This document shows positions 44,004-53,466 of a stretch of 64,000 nt of DNA, in pieces. Position 1 is the first letter of the stretch; the number at the start of each line of letters is the position of its first letter. The DNA lies in the IMG/VR virus record IMGVR_UViG_3300027985_000627, positions 23,319 through 87,318 of that record. One strand, given 5' to 3'. The position numbers and the translations under genes are program-made. Below the pieces are notes generated by a model. It ran no database searches, had not been told where the DNA came from, and saw only the letters and a list, made by a program, of their open reading frames with translations. Origin of the DNA: a virus.

Positions 44004-44554
44004 TACAAAGCTCCCATTTCATATAAAACATCAGCAACAATAGCGTCGAAATCTTCCGTTACTACACGGACCATACCGTTAGGAGCTTGCATACTATGGC
44101 TTAGGTACTCAATTTTTCGAGCATACGGTTGACCATTAGCTAAGAAAAAAGACCGATTTACTTGGGTTTCTTTCAATCTTCTGATCTGGGAAGCAACTTC
44201 TTGCTGTTTTGAACGTCTAATAGAAACAGCTACGTCTCCACCACTAGGACCATCCGTAGCAAGACCACGCATACCAAACGGCAAATGTCTGTGTGATCTC
44301 TTTGAAGCGTATCCTAAACCAAGAGCAGATTTGGAATCAAAATCCGGACTGTTTATAGAAAAGTTCCAACTCATAACTAAACGGCCAGAATCCACAGGTG
44401 TGTTTCCGATTATCCGAGTGAAAACTTCTTCCATAATTCGGTTTCGCACTTTGACCGTGTAGGCAACTTTACTGGCAAGGTAGCTTTTTAATGACTGGTC
44501 AGTTAATCCAGCACCTATACCACCAGTATGTATTTCAAGCTTGCGTATCATCAC
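44003..44554 (-). CDS. Neck/head-tail joining protein (HK97 gp10-like)
   Basis: 183 aa. 'NTPVDSGRLVMSWN' and 'QPYARKIEYLSHSMQAPNGMVRV' are the two characteristic segments of HK97 gp10/minor-tail neck proteins. Overlaps both neighbours by 1-4 bases, in the usual order of the connector cluster. Confidence 0.78.
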   Translation of the reverse strand: MMIRKLEIHTGGIGAGLTDQSLKSYLASKVAYTVKVRNRIMEEVFTRIIGNTPVDSGRLVMSWNFSINSPDFDSKSALGLGYASKRSHRHLPFGMRGLATDGPSGGDVAVSIRRSKQQEVASQIRRLKETQVNRSFFLANGQPYARKIEYLSHSMQAPNGMVRVVTEDFDAIVADVLYEMGAL

Positions 44555-45198
44555 GAAGTCCTCGGATCTTCCTTCATATAAAGAATAAAAGAGCCTCGGT
44601 ACTCAAATCGGTCTATGTTTGCAATGAGAAAATTTTGAACAGTAGCTGGACCGTGTGGGTTAATGAACCCTTTTGCAACCATCCTACCGTTTATTTCAAC
44701 GCCTGAAGCATTTGACACGTAAGCTACTGTGCTTTCTCTATCAACGTCTTCGGCAGGGGTGTCCAGAATGTCAGCTTCGCGTGATCCGTATGCTTTGTTG
44801 AGTATAACACCAGGGATATCAGAGACCGTCTTAACCCAGGATTGGGAAGGCTTGTACTTGTTTCCAGTCTCCGTATAAACATAGTAGTCAAAGAACACGT
44901 TGACTCTGTAGATGATCGCGGATTTGCTCCATACGTCGTTACCGAGCATTTCATCATTGAGGTGCATTACGAGCCACTTAATATCGCCCGGGAAAGCGGT
45001 GATGATGTCTCCGACTACTACAGACGTATCGTAGGGAAGCTCGACAAACAGGTTGTGTTCTTTCGTAAACGGCTTCGTAGCCTGTTTGTTAATATCGTAT
45101 TCCAAATGACCGCCAGTGATATCCCCGGTAGTACGATTTATCGTAAACGGAGTACCAACTTCAGTCAAAATGGATTTGAATTCGTCACCGACAGGCAT
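44551..45198 (-). CDS. Head-closure or connector protein
   Basis: 215 aa, beta-rich with 'LFVELPYDTSVVVGDIITAFPGDIKWLVMHLNDEMLG'. The position between a gp6-like adaptor and the gp10-like neck protein is that of the head-closure protein, but the sequence alone does not prove it. Confidence 0.55.
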   Translation of the reverse strand: MPVGDEFKSILTEVGTPFTINRTTGDITGGHLEYDINKQATKPFTKEHNLFVELPYDTSVVVGDIITAFPGDIKWLVMHLNDEMLGNDVWSKSAIIYRVNVFFDYYVYTETGNKYKPSQSWVKTVSDIPGVILNKAYGSREADILDTPAEDVDRESTVAYVSNASGVEINGRMVAKGFINPHGPATVQNFLIANIDRFEYRGSFILYMKEDPRTS

Positions 45199-45199
45199 G

Positions 45200-45646
45200 T
45201 TAATCTCCTGACAGGATTATAACTGTGTCGTCTTCTGTGTAGGTACGATCCCTACCCAGTCTGTCAGTAACAAAACCAGCAGAAGCATAAGTACCGAACA
45301 TAAGAGAAGAATCAACGGAAGCAAAAAGGGCTGGATCCTCTTCCTGTGCCGTAGTGAATGCATCGTCCAAACGTTTGAGGACTTTCTCGTAATGCTCAAA
45401 CTTCTGCTGGCGATGAAGGTCTTTGTATCGAAACTGGTCAGCGGTTGTAAGAAGCAAAATTTCAATGAGGTGCCTCTTCATCCGCTCAATCGCCCAATAC
45501 TGTTTCTTGGTGTCAGTTAGAGGGAACGACCAACCCAGTTCCATGATGGCTTTGTCATTGGCAGAAGTGTATTCGTCGGCAGTAAACAAAGTGGAGAGAC
45601 CGCCGATACCAACGGTGACTTTGGTTGTCAATTCAGTGGCGTCCAC
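45200..45646 (-). CDS. Head-tail adaptor-like protein
   Basis: 148 aa, GTG start after GGAGAG. Predominantly helical ('YWAIERMKRHLIEILLLTTADQF'), which fits the helical bundle of gp6/gp15-type adaptors that bind below the portal. Family assignment by position and fold pattern only. Confidence 0.55.
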   Translation of the reverse strand: MDATELTTKVTVGIGGLSTLFTADEYTSANDKAIMELGWSFPLTDTKKQYWAIERMKRHLIEILLLTTADQFRYKDLHRQQKFEHYEKVLKRLDDAFTTAQEEDPALFASVDSSLMFGTYASAGFVTDRLGRDRTYTEDDTVIILSGD

Positions 45647-45673
45647 GGTCTCTCCTTATCTTTGTGTGAAACG

Positions 45674-45889
45674 TTATTTCTTGAGCTTGGGTTTCGAAAC
45701 CTTCTTCGGCTTCTCTTCCGGCTCTTCCTCATTTTTGACTGCTTTCTTTTCGGAACGAGAAATAACCTCGATCAACGGGTGTTCTTCGGCGATCTCCTGA
45801 AGCTCTTCCGGAACGTCATCCCCTTCGTAGATGGAACCAGCAACGTAAGCCTGGGAAAGTTTCAGAGTACCGAGCAATTTGATTTTCAT
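45674..45889 (-). CDS. Small capsid-module protein
   Basis: 71 aa from ATG 45889. N-terminal beta strand segment 'KIKLLGTLKLSQAYVAGSIYEGDDVPEEL' followed by an acidic then Lys/Pro-rich tail. It follows the capsid gene and resembles small 'head fibre' or Rho-N-like accessory proteins found there; not certain. Confidence 0.55.
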   Translation of the reverse strand: MKIKLLGTLKLSQAYVAGSIYEGDDVPEELQEIAEEHPLIEVISRSEKKAVKNEEEPEEKPKKVSKPKLKK

Positions 45890-45907
45890 ACGAACCTCGT
45901 AGAATGA

Positions 45908-45933
45908 GGGGTGGTGCCATCGCACACCACCCC
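45908..45933 (-). other. Hairpin after the capsid gene
   Basis: GGGGTGGTG and CACACCACCCC form a GC-rich stem just past the capsid stop. No T-tract follows on the minus strand (CCCCTCATTCT), so mRNA stabilisation or weak termination are both possible. Confidence 0.5.
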
Positions 45934-45950
45934 TACATTAGTCGGAACTG

Positions 45951-47177
45951 CTAGGCGACGGTCAGGGACACGACGGCTTCGGGGTGCTTCAGGACGGGCA
46001 GACCCTTATCCTGAACACGCAGCCACACACCTTCCGGATCCCACTCGTCCTTCGTATCGGCGAAACGACCGAAACGACCAGACAGACCGAAGGGCGCCTG
46101 AAGGAACTCGGCGATGCTGTCACCGTCAATGGTGCGGGAGAACATAAGCACCTTGTTGTCGGCAACAAACTTCTTCTTCATGGTCACCTGGGACGAACCC
46201 ACAGCGTAGGAAGAAGTGGGAGCGGCCGAGACAGTTACGGTATTGGCCGTCTTGCTGACCGCGGTAATGGTCTTCTCTTCGTAGGAATCCGGGGTGGCCA
46301 GATTCTTGAAACGAAGCTTGCCGCCGACTTCGAAGTCGGTAGCGTCGTCCACAGAGACAACCGTGGTCGAACCGCCAGTCACAGCCGCAGTCGGGTAAGC
46401 CTGGACTTCGAAAACCTCGTCGTAAAGGGTCAGAGTGCCGATACCGAGGAGTTCAGCCAGAACACGGGCCGGGTTGGCGAACAGATCGCCGTCACCGAAA
46501 GTGGACTTCTTCAGAAGGTCCTGAATGTTGGCGTCAAAGAGCAGAAGCTTCAGAGTCGCAGTATTCAGAAAAACGTCGGAGACCGTGTAACCGTAGTTAT
46601 CAGCGATCAGTTCCTTGACCTCGAAGATGTCCTTGACCGGGTTGCGCGAAGAGCCGGTGCCCCACACGTAGTTGCCAGCAAGGGTGATCTTGTTCTGAGT
46701 CGGGATGGCGTAATCGACGCTGAAACGGAGACCGCCCTTGGACTGGTAGGTGATAGCACCTTCGGTCAGCATCTTGGCAACCATCCACTCACGACGACGC
46801 TGGTTGCGGCGAGTGAGCTTCACAGCCTGCTTGGCGATCTGACGCTGGGCAGTCATCTTGGTTTCATGGGTTCCGGGCAAGCGCAGATTGTTCAGAATCA
46901 CCTCATCGAGGTAAGTCTTTTCCTTCCAGAACGCAGCAGCCGCAGAACCTTTACCGATACCATCCAGTCCGACAGTCGGAGCCTGGGCACCGGGGGCCAC
47001 AAACGGGGTCATCCCGCCACTGCCGTACTCAATCTCCCATTCGATCTGATCGGACGGGTAATTGATGGCCGGGAACATGCCCGAGAACAGCAAATTCGGA
47101 GCCGGCGGCACCTTGCTGACCAGAGCATTGAGCGTGGTGAGATGGAGAGCAGGAATCGCGTCCGCACCTTTAGGCAT
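45951..47177 (-). CDS. Major capsid protein (lambda gpE family)
   Basis: 408 aa. N-terminal 'LTTLNALVSKVP', the long helix region 'RQIAKQAVKLTRRNQRRREWM', and 'FGRFADTKDEWDPEGVWLRVQDKGLPVLKHPEAV' fit the Phage_cap_E HK97-fold family. Residues about 262-338 look like an inserted beta domain ('TTVVSVDDATDFEVGGKLRFK'), similar in pattern to part of the adjacent decoration-like protein. GC content and codon use are higher than in the neighbouring genes, as expected for a highly expressed gene. Confidence 0.93.
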   Translation of the reverse strand: MPKGADAIPALHLTTLNALVSKVPPAPNLLFSGMFPAINYPSDQIEWEIEYGSGGMTPFVAPGAQAPTVGLDGIGKGSAAAAFWKEKTYLDEVILNNLRLPGTHETKMTAQRQIAKQAVKLTRRNQRRREWMVAKMLTEGAITYQSKGGLRFSVDYAIPTQNKITLAGNYVWGTGSSRNPVKDIFEVKELIADNYGYTVSDVFLNTATLKLLLFDANIQDLLKKSTFGDGDLFANPARVLAELLGIGTLTLYDEVFEVQAYPTAAVTGGSTTVVSVDDATDFEVGGKLRFKNLATPDSYEEKTITAVSKTANTVTVSAAPTSSYAVGSSQVTMKKKFVADNKVLMFSRTIDGDSIAEFLQAPFGLSGRFGRFADTKDEWDPEGVWLRVQDKGLPVLKHPEAVVSLTVA

Positions 47178-47192
47178 CTGAGTAGACCTCCC

Positions 47193-47882
47193 TTATTTGA
47201 TGTAGACGTAATTCCCGTCTTCGACAGCGGACAAGTCAGACTTAGCCGCGGTGTCGTAAGAAACGAGAGCGCCTTTGTTGAGAACAGCATTGCCGAGAAT
47301 AACGCTCGACAGGGCCCCGTTGGCCGTGGAGCCAACACCAGTGTCCACAGCCTGATCCAAGACGTACTTGGCAGTGCTGTACTTTCCAGAAGCTCCGGTT
47401 TCAACGTACACAGCCGTCTTATTGGCGATAGTGAACGTAGCACCCGACAGAGCGGTGGTGAAAGTGATCGTCGCCCAAACAGAACTGGTAGTACGATCAA
47501 TGGCGGTGATAGCTCCGAGGTTGTTGTACGCCGGAGAACCACCGGAGTTAGACACGATGATAAGATCGTCCCCGACAACGAATCGGTAAGAATCTTCCAT
47601 CGCAACCCGCAGAGTGGTGGCGGCGTTCGCAACGTCAGCAAGAACGTAGCAACGGCCGACCGCATCCACGAGATGGTCGGTAATAACGTAAGGAACCAGC
47701 TTGCCGACGTTTCCAGCGGCAGACAGGTTCTCAGCAAGAACCGTTCCGGCCTGAAGAACGCCGTAGCCAGCAGCAATCTCTTTACCAGGAGTCAGATGTG
47801 CATACTCCGGCTTGGAGAAGTAGAGGGCTTTCTGGCCGGCGACTTCCGGGCCATGGTACACGTAAGGCATATTGCCAGGCAT
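47193..47882 (-). CDS. Head decoration-like protein
   Basis: 229 aa from ATG 47882; GGAGG lies immediately upstream, so the ATG further upstream is only part of that site. 'AAGYGVLQAGTVLAEN' is typical of head decoration (gpD-like) proteins, and a second beta part ('FVVGDDLIIVSNSGG', 'IDRTTSSVWATITFTTALSG') follows. It precedes the capsid gene in transcription, as in lambda-like clusters. Confidence 0.75.
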   Translation of the reverse strand: MPGNMPYVYHGPEVAGQKALYFSKPEYAHLTPGKEIAAGYGVLQAGTVLAENLSAAGNVGKLVPYVITDHLVDAVGRCYVLADVANAATTLRVAMEDSYRFVVGDDLIIVSNSGGSPAYNNLGAITAIDRTTSSVWATITFTTALSGATFTIANKTAVYVETGASGKYSTAKYVLDQAVDTGVGSTANGALSSVILGNAVLNKGALVSYDTAAKSDLSAVEDGNYVYIK

Positions 47883-47913
47883 GGTGTATCCTCCCATTCA
47901 AAGGTTTCTGAGG

Positions 47914-48456
47914 TTACTGGGTGATGCCCAAATCCTTGAGCATCGAAGCAGCGAGTTCCTCGCCGTCCTTATCCGAGAAGTTCTCAGCCGGAGCCGCAGC
48001 CTTCTTGAAGCTGCCGCCACCACCCTGAACCGGAGAATCCGCCGGGGCAATAGTTTCGGCCCAGTCAGCGACTTCTTTCTTGACATGTTCGGCAAAAGCC
48101 GCCTTGTCAAGCTTGTTGTCGTTCACGAAGTGGTCATAATGGATATGACCGGAAATCTTTTCCTGAATCCGGGGAGAGAAGCTGTACTCGCCGAGTTCCT
48201 TGTTGATGATAGACTTGGCTTCGGAAGCGGTCTCGCGCTCAGTGACCTTGGCGGCAAAAGCCTCCAGAGTGTCGAGGCGGGTGACAAGGCCGGTCTTCTC
48301 TTCGCCCAGCTTGGCGATGTCCTTTTCCTTGTCTTTCACCTTGGCTTCCAGTTCGGAAATCTTGTCCGAAAAGCCGGCAGAGGCCTCAGCCTGAACTTTG
48401 CTCACGAACGCTTTGAATTCGGCGTCGTCGCTGAAGTTTGCGGGGTCAAACGGCAT
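47914..48456 (-). CDS. Nested scaffold protein from internal start
   Basis: 180 aa from ATG 48456 inside the protease-scaffold gene, in the same frame. AAGGAGG lies about 9 bases before this ATG, a better ribosome site than most in the window. The product lacks the protease domain and would be the free scaffold, as lambda Nu3 is to gpC. Confidence 0.75.
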   Translation of the reverse strand: MPFDPANFSDDAEFKAFVSKVQAEASAGFSDKISELEAKVKDKEKDIAKLGEEKTGLVTRLDTLEAFAAKVTERETASEAKSIINKELGEYSFSPRIQEKISGHIHYDHFVNDNKLDKAAFAEHVKKEVADWAETIAPADSPVQGGGGSFKKAAAPAENFSDKDGEELAASMLKDLGITQ

Positions 48457-49065
48457 GACCGTTTCCTCCTTGGTTAAACGTTCCTCGATATATGAAAAAG
48501 TTTCCTTATCGCTGTCCTGAAATACTTGCGATTGGGTGTTGCTGTCAACCCCAAAAACGCAAACGCTGCCCTCTCTATAGTGACAGTCTTTCCAAATAGC
48601 GACCGGACCTTTCACCACCTGCCCATTGACAATCATCTCATCACCTTCACTCAATCTGGTGACTTTCGTGGGACGAATAGAGATAGAAGCCTGGTACGGA
48701 AAACCCTGCCGACCGTAATTCACAACTTCATCGGCGAATTCCGTATCCATAACGGTGATGTCTTCAAGATGCACCCCCTGAAGACCATTTTCAGATTCAA
48801 TTATTTTGGGTTTGGAAGAAAAGCCGATAATCTTGCTCTGATCGTGATCCCGAAGAACCGGGAACTTTTTTCCGCTGAACTTGAGAGAATTGACATCAAT
48901 GACGACATCTCCCCAATACCAGTGGTTAACTTTACCACCGGAATACAACGGTGTAATCTTCAGGCTTTTCTTTCCATCAGTACCTTCACGGAAATCGAAT
49001 TGGGTGTTTTGGCCCATATCGAATTGAAAAGCTTTCTTCGGGATTCTGTCAGTCTTCGTCGCCAT
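47914..49065 (-). CDS. Prohead protease fused to scaffold domain
   Basis: 383 aa from ATG 49065 (GGAGG upstream). Residues 1-190 are an HK97/U35-type prohead protease: 'PVLRDHDQSKIIGF' carries the catalytic His and 'YQASISIRP' the catalytic Ser. Residues about 205-383 are a helical coiled-coil scaffold ('ISELEAKVKDKEKDIAKLGEEKTGLVTRL') with a Gly/Ala-rich and acidic end. The scaffold part also has its own internal start (48456). It would template the shell and then be cleaved. Confidence 0.9.
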   Translation of the reverse strand: MATKTDRIPKKAFQFDMGQNTQFDFREGTDGKKSLKITPLYSGGKVNHWYWGDVVIDVNSLKFSGKKFPVLRDHDQSKIIGFSSKPKIIESENGLQGVHLEDITVMDTEFADEVVNYGRQGFPYQASISIRPTKVTRLSEGDEMIVNGQVVKGPVAIWKDCHYREGSVCVFGVDSNTQSQVFQDSDKETFSYIEERLTKEETVMPFDPANFSDDAEFKAFVSKVQAEASAGFSDKISELEAKVKDKEKDIAKLGEEKTGLVTRLDTLEAFAAKVTERETASEAKSIINKELGEYSFSPRIQEKISGHIHYDHFVNDNKLDKAAFAEHVKKEVADWAETIAPADSPVQGGGGSFKKAAAPAENFSDKDGEELAASMLKDLGITQ

Positions 49066-49216
49066 CGCGTCCTCCGAAATTTGAAAAAACGTCTGTTTCT
49101 TTCCTATCAAGATTCTCAGTCACCAGTTGACCATCTTGTATAGTTCCTAAAAAATAAATGCAACTGGGTTTGTGGTTGTTTTCAGGATTCAAACAGAACG
49201 GGCACCTAGGCTCCAT
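49049..49216 (-). CDS. Small zinc-knuckle protein between portal and protease genes
   Basis: 55 aa; ATG 49216 overlaps the portal stop by 11 bases and the end overlaps the protease gene by 17. 'CPFC' near the start and a further Cys 10 residues later ('HKPSC') could bind zinc. Frame stays open across the junction with plausible residues, but the ribosome site is weak. Confidence 0.55.
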   Translation of the reverse strand: MEPRCPFCLNPENNHKPSCIYFLGTIQDGQLVTENLDRKETDVFSNFGGRDGDED

Positions 49217-50870
49217 CTTTGGTCTTTTTTCGAAGCTTGGGCTTTTCTTTTGCGTCATTCTTTTCCACCTTCTTCTCCGTAGTTCCGGAAGTTTTAGAAG
49301 GTTCACCCTCAGCTTTTTCTTGGGACGTTTCCTGATCCACTTCAGGAAGCAATTCCGGAAAACGCTTTTCTTCAGAAGCAGCCAGCAAACGCTCTCTGCG
49401 ATAATTCCTGAAACCCATTTTCTTGGCAAGAGATTCGTTGGATATACCGAGCGTTTTGTTCAAAGAGCCGTGTTTGACACCGAGAAGACCCTTAGCACGA
49501 CCTTCGTAGTCGGAAACTTCAGAAGAAGGAAAGTCCACGTACACAAGTTCGTACGGTTCTTTCTTCACTTTCTTGAAAACCGGTTCTTGATCCTTGTAGT
49601 CAATGCACTCTTCCACAGTGTACGTCTTAGCAATCGCGCCAGCTTCAGCAGCCAAGAAAAGAATGGGTCGGTACATATCCATAATGAGAAAACGACCGAA
49701 ATACGCGCAAAGGTCACTTACTCGGTCACTCTGCGGTCCGCGAGAAGCTTTGACAGAAGCGAACGTACCTTTCGATTGACCAGTAATAACGTCCTCAGGA
49801 GCATTCAATCCAGACGTTACCATGTGCAAGATGTCTGTATCAGCTTCAGATATTTTGGGAAGCTGCGGATTCTTCACTTCGATGTCAATACCAGGAGGAA
49901 GAATAAGCTGACCACCAGGAACCTTCTTCGACATAATACCAGTTTTCTTTCTGTCTTCATCCGAAAGAGAAAGCCACAAACGAAATGCTTTAGGATCCTG
50001 CATCTTAACGACCCACAAATAAGCTCCGCTGGCTTTCTTGTGGTCGATTTCGTATTGCTTCAAGTTTTCGTAGAAGTTCACCCATTTGATGATGGTACGG
50101 AGATGGGAAAGATTTCGGCCGGTAAACAATCCACGATCCCATTGAATAACAAACTGCTTGAAACCGTTGAACTTCTTGTACATCCGTTTAGGAGAACGAC
50201 TGGGCTTAAACAATTCAGCATTGAACTGCTGGTGTTTAACAACCCATTCATCCCAAAGTTCCGGGTAATACGCGAGATAGATAGACGGAATGAACTGATG
50301 GTTATTACCAAACTCACCGTCGTTATCCTGAAAGCTGTAGAACAACGGCATGTTGGCCTTACGAGGGTGACACACAATACCGTCGTTCTGTGATTTACCT
50401 ATACCAGTGACAGTACCAGGATCACGAAAATCCACTTCAACAAAACCATCATCATGTAAAGTGAGAACAAGATAAAGCTCGCCTTCAACAAGACCACGTC
50501 CAAAATGCTTCGTGTGATTTGTATACAGATTGTTTCGAGGGTCGTTAGCAATCTTTTTGAGGTAGTTGTTGAGTTCGTATATGTCGCTGGAGATTTCGAA
50601 ACCGTCTCCGGTAACTCTTCCTATAGTGTCCCAAACACTAGTATGAACCTGTGGTGAATCAAGAAATTTGTTCCAACATTCATTCTGAATCTTTTGGAAT
50701 GTGAGACTATTCACACCAGTACCACGACCAATCGTGATAGTGAACCCATCTTCGTCCACTTCTGTGGTAGGAGCAGAAGGTGTGGTTTGCCAAGGAAAAG
50801 AGAATCCTATCTTGGTGAGGACGTCTTCCGGAAGGAGGTCCAAGAGTTCAACTTTTTCTTCCTGGTTCAT
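49206..50870 (-). CDS. Portal protein
   Basis: 554 aa. Position between terminase and protease genes, length, 'QIQNECWNKFLDSPQVHTSVWDT' type wing region, 'GLNAPEDVITGQSKGTFASVKASRGP' as the crown-proximal loop, and a highly charged C-terminal tail (Lys/Glu after about 500) fit siphophage portals. Twelve copies would form the DNA entry ring. Good AGGAAAC site before the ATG. Confidence 0.85.
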   Translation of the reverse strand: MNQEEKVELLDLLPEDVLTKIGFSFPWQTTPSAPTTEVDEDGFTITIGRGTGVNSLTFQKIQNECWNKFLDSPQVHTSVWDTIGRVTGDGFEISSDIYELNNYLKKIANDPRNNLYTNHTKHFGRGLVEGELYLVLTLHDDGFVEVDFRDPGTVTGIGKSQNDGIVCHPRKANMPLFYSFQDNDGEFGNNHQFIPSIYLAYYPELWDEWVVKHQQFNAELFKPSRSPKRMYKKFNGFKQFVIQWDRGLFTGRNLSHLRTIIKWVNFYENLKQYEIDHKKASGAYLWVVKMQDPKAFRLWLSLSDEDRKKTGIMSKKVPGGQLILPPGIDIEVKNPQLPKISEADTDILHMVTSGLNAPEDVITGQSKGTFASVKASRGPQSDRVSDLCAYFGRFLIMDMYRPILFLAAEAGAIAKTYTVEECIDYKDQEPVFKKVKKEPYELVYVDFPSSEVSDYEGRAKGLLGVKHGSLNKTLGISNESLAKKMGFRNYRRERLLAASEEKRFPELLPEVDQETSQEKAEGEPSKTSGTTEKKVEKNDAKEKPKLRKKTKDGA

Positions 50871-50929
50871 ATATGTTTCCTATGATTTAGGCGGTTACAA
50901 ACCATTTCAAATATTGTCAAGCAAAATTT

Positions 50930-52765
50930 TTATGCGGGCAACGATTCGTTTGAATAGAACGAACCAAAGTAAACAGAACCACCAATAGGACGAAAATCGT
51001 CCTGTGTCAAAGTCCGTCCACCAAATACGCACCAAGCAAGAGCGTACATGGTGTCATCCTGTATACCGTTCTTTGTGTTCTTCTCAGGCGACCCGTAGAA
51101 CTTCTTGTGTGCGTCATGGTCAAGCATTTGAGCTTCTTCGTAAAGGATATTGGGTCCTTTTGTGCCAGGAACTACTACTTCCGGACACTTAATACGCCCG
51201 GTTTTGTACAAATTGAACACTTCGGTGAATGCTGTTTTCTGCTTTTCGTAAGACGGATGGACAAGCTCGTACTTTATTCCGTTTTCGTCACACCACGGTT
51301 CCAAGTCGAACATAGCCCATCTTTCACTGCAAATTGTCTCAATTGTTCCGTATTCATCGCGCATCCGCTGCAATTCCAGTTTAATATCTTCCAAAGTGCT
51401 TGTTTCCACGTGACAAACGTTCAAAATGAAGTACACGTAGTTCGGTGCGCCAGAGCGTTCATTCGTCTCAAATTTCGTACTTTTGCTGCCAGGAAGCCCT
51501 TTTGCGACAGCAACAATCATGGTTCTAGCGCCCACTTCCATGTCTTTTTTCGTAGGATCCGCACGGTCAATACCCACGGAAATAGCAAAATCGGTGTCGT
51601 ATCTGTCAGATAATTGCTTCAAATCGTGTGCGGAAGCCATAGTTGGTATACCAAAACCATCTTTTAACGAGTATATTTCTTCAATTGGGATCAATCTCCG
51701 AAGGATTTCACGCACTTGCGAGTCTTCTTTCATCGTATCCTGGTGTTTATTCTTCAGTCCTTCGATTGTTTGACCCAATTCGTACTTTTTATGCAAAGCC
51801 TGCTGTATTTGTGCTTCTCCACCAAGCATTCCATCAATTCCGATGTACCCAAGACTCTCAATCATGGGAACAGTGAACAGTTTGCCGACACCGACGCTCC
51901 AAGTGTTCAGGAAGTACCTTCTGAAGTCTTCAGGTAAGAACTTGGAACGGTATGACGACAACTGCTTCTGCGTCATATTCGGGTGCCAGTAATCTTTATA
52001 GTGGCCGTTCAAGCTGTAGCGATAATGGAAGAACAAGGACGGGTCTTCACCGCTCTTGTACGTTTCATAGAGCTTGTAGAGTATGTGATTTTTCTCAGAA
52101 ACAGTGGAATCTATCGTACCAAGGGCATTGGGGATGTTTCTGATGGAACCGTCAAGCTGTGTATAGAACTTCGGATTCTTCATGTCGAAGATTTCCGAGA
52201 ACGTGTATCCGGTGATGTTCGAAACGATACCTGAGAAAGAAGAAATGGGTCGGATAAACGAGACAGTTTCACCTTTCCTATTCTTCATGCGGATTTCTTT
52301 TTCTTGAATGTTCTTCTTTCCAAGGATTTTGACCAAACGTGGGGAATTCAAGATTGTGTCGCGCATGATATCGAAGTGAACAAACTTGGTCTGGTCTTTA
52401 GAGTTCGCACCAAGGACGATCATTTGCTTAGGCCAGCAAAAGAACTTCCAAAGCTGTATGAGAACGACGACCGCAGATTTGCCTTCACCACGAGGCCAAC
52501 AGAATATAATAAGACGATGCAGAAAACGTCCGTTTTCGTCCATCTGCAAAGCTTGACGGAGAACATACTTCTGTTCGTCCCAAAAATCCTGGAAGCTTCT
52601 TCCTGTTTCAGGATCAAGATCATCAGGCAGCGAGTGCATAGGCACCCACTCAGGAATCAATTTGCCAGGGGGAGTCAACGGGATGTAGAGGAAGTCTTCG
52701 CACCACTGAATGAATCCATCACCACCGTTTCTGTAAACCGAGATATCTTTGATTTGATTCGGCAT
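50930..52765 (-). CDS. terL: Terminase large subunit (TerL)
   Basis: 611 aa. Walker A-like 'WPRGEGKSAV' (about 90-99), coupling and adenine-binding segments in the next 150 residues, and an RNase H-like nuclease domain from about 390 with 'VGIDRADPTKKD' and the terminal 'NGIQDDTMYALAW'. It would package DNA through the portal. The stop of the small subunit is 3 bases upstream. Packaging type (cos, pac or terminal repeats) cannot be told from sequence by eye. Confidence 0.9.
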   Translation of the reverse strand: MPNQIKDISVYRNGGDGFIQWCEDFLYIPLTPPGKLIPEWVPMHSLPDDLDPETGRSFQDFWDEQKYVLRQALQMDENGRFLHRLIIFCWPRGEGKSAVVVLIQLWKFFCWPKQMIVLGANSKDQTKFVHFDIMRDTILNSPRLVKILGKKNIQEKEIRMKNRKGETVSFIRPISSFSGIVSNITGYTFSEIFDMKNPKFYTQLDGSIRNIPNALGTIDSTVSEKNHILYKLYETYKSGEDPSLFFHYRYSLNGHYKDYWHPNMTQKQLSSYRSKFLPEDFRRYFLNTWSVGVGKLFTVPMIESLGYIGIDGMLGGEAQIQQALHKKYELGQTIEGLKNKHQDTMKEDSQVREILRRLIPIEEIYSLKDGFGIPTMASAHDLKQLSDRYDTDFAISVGIDRADPTKKDMEVGARTMIVAVAKGLPGSKSTKFETNERSGAPNYVYFILNVCHVETSTLEDIKLELQRMRDEYGTIETICSERWAMFDLEPWCDENGIKYELVHPSYEKQKTAFTEVFNLYKTGRIKCPEVVVPGTKGPNILYEEAQMLDHDAHKKFYGSPEKNTKNGIQDDTMYALAWCVFGGRTLTQDDFRPIGGSVYFGSFYSNESLPA

Positions 52766-52767
52766 GA

Positions 52768-53466
52768 TTACACCTCAAAAACTTCGTCAGGCTTCAAACG
52801 GCGTTGAAGTTTCTTTCGGCGTCCAGGAACCGGTTTCTCTTCTTTCTTCTGTTTTCTCTGGCGAGTAAACCAGTCAGCTTTTTCAGCAGCCGCAGCTTCT
52901 TTGCCAGCGGTAGTTTCAGAAGCGTCAGTGTTGTCGAACAAGTTGTCACACCAGTCGGAAGTGTCTTCACCGGTTCCAGCACCAAGGAACTTTTCAAGTG
53001 GTTCGTCAGAAACTGAACCGCGTAAAGAACGAGTAGCAATGGTTATGGAACGAAGGGTTTCACGGATTTCTTTGTAGACAGGATGGATTTTGATTCCACC
53101 TTTTTCAGTAAAGTAGGAAGGAGAATCCAAACCAAGTTCCAGGATTTTGAATTTCACAAGATGTCCATAAAGAGGGACAATGTGCAGACCGATCGTGTTC
53201 ATAATGGAAGGGGTGATCGCCCCAACAGTTTCCATTTCTTCGACAAGGCCTTGGATGATGTTAGACACGTACTTGAACTGAAGAGTACAACGTCCGGTTT
53301 TCTGGTAATGGCATTTTTCTTCGATCACGCACCGTTCACCTTTGCAGTCTTCCACAGCATCCCAAACAACAAGTTGCAAACGTTCTTTACCAACGGAAAT
53401 AGACCCTTTAGTCAAAGCGATGGAACCGAAGTTATTTTTGGTATTGGTAGGGATGTCAACCGACAT
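52768..53466 (-). CDS. Probable terminase small subunit
   Basis: 232 aa from ATG 53466 (AAAGGAGG 7 bases upstream). First gene of the late operon, directly before TerL. A four-Cys segment ('CKGERCVIEEKCHYQKTGRC') could bind zinc, a helical central part follows, and the C-terminus is Lys/Arg-rich. No helix-turn-helix of a known TerS family is clear, so the role rests on position. Confidence 0.6.
   Translation of the reverse strand: MSVDIPTNTKNNFGSIALTKGSISVGKERLQLVVWDAVEDCKGERCVIEEKCHYQKTGRCTLQFKYVSNIIQGLVEEMETVGAITPSIMNTIGLHIVPLYGHLVKFKILELGLDSPSYFTEKGGIKIHPVYKEIRETLRSITIATRSLRGSVSDEPLEKFLGAGTGEDTSDWCDNLFDNTDASETTAGKEAAAAEKADWFTRQRKQKKEEKPVPGRRKKLQRRLKPDEVFEV

Noticed and set aside
45984-47924. 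646-codon open frame antisense to the capsid and decoration genes
   Set aside because: It mirrors GC-rich capsid genes, its protein has no recognisable domain and the sense genes are clearly real.
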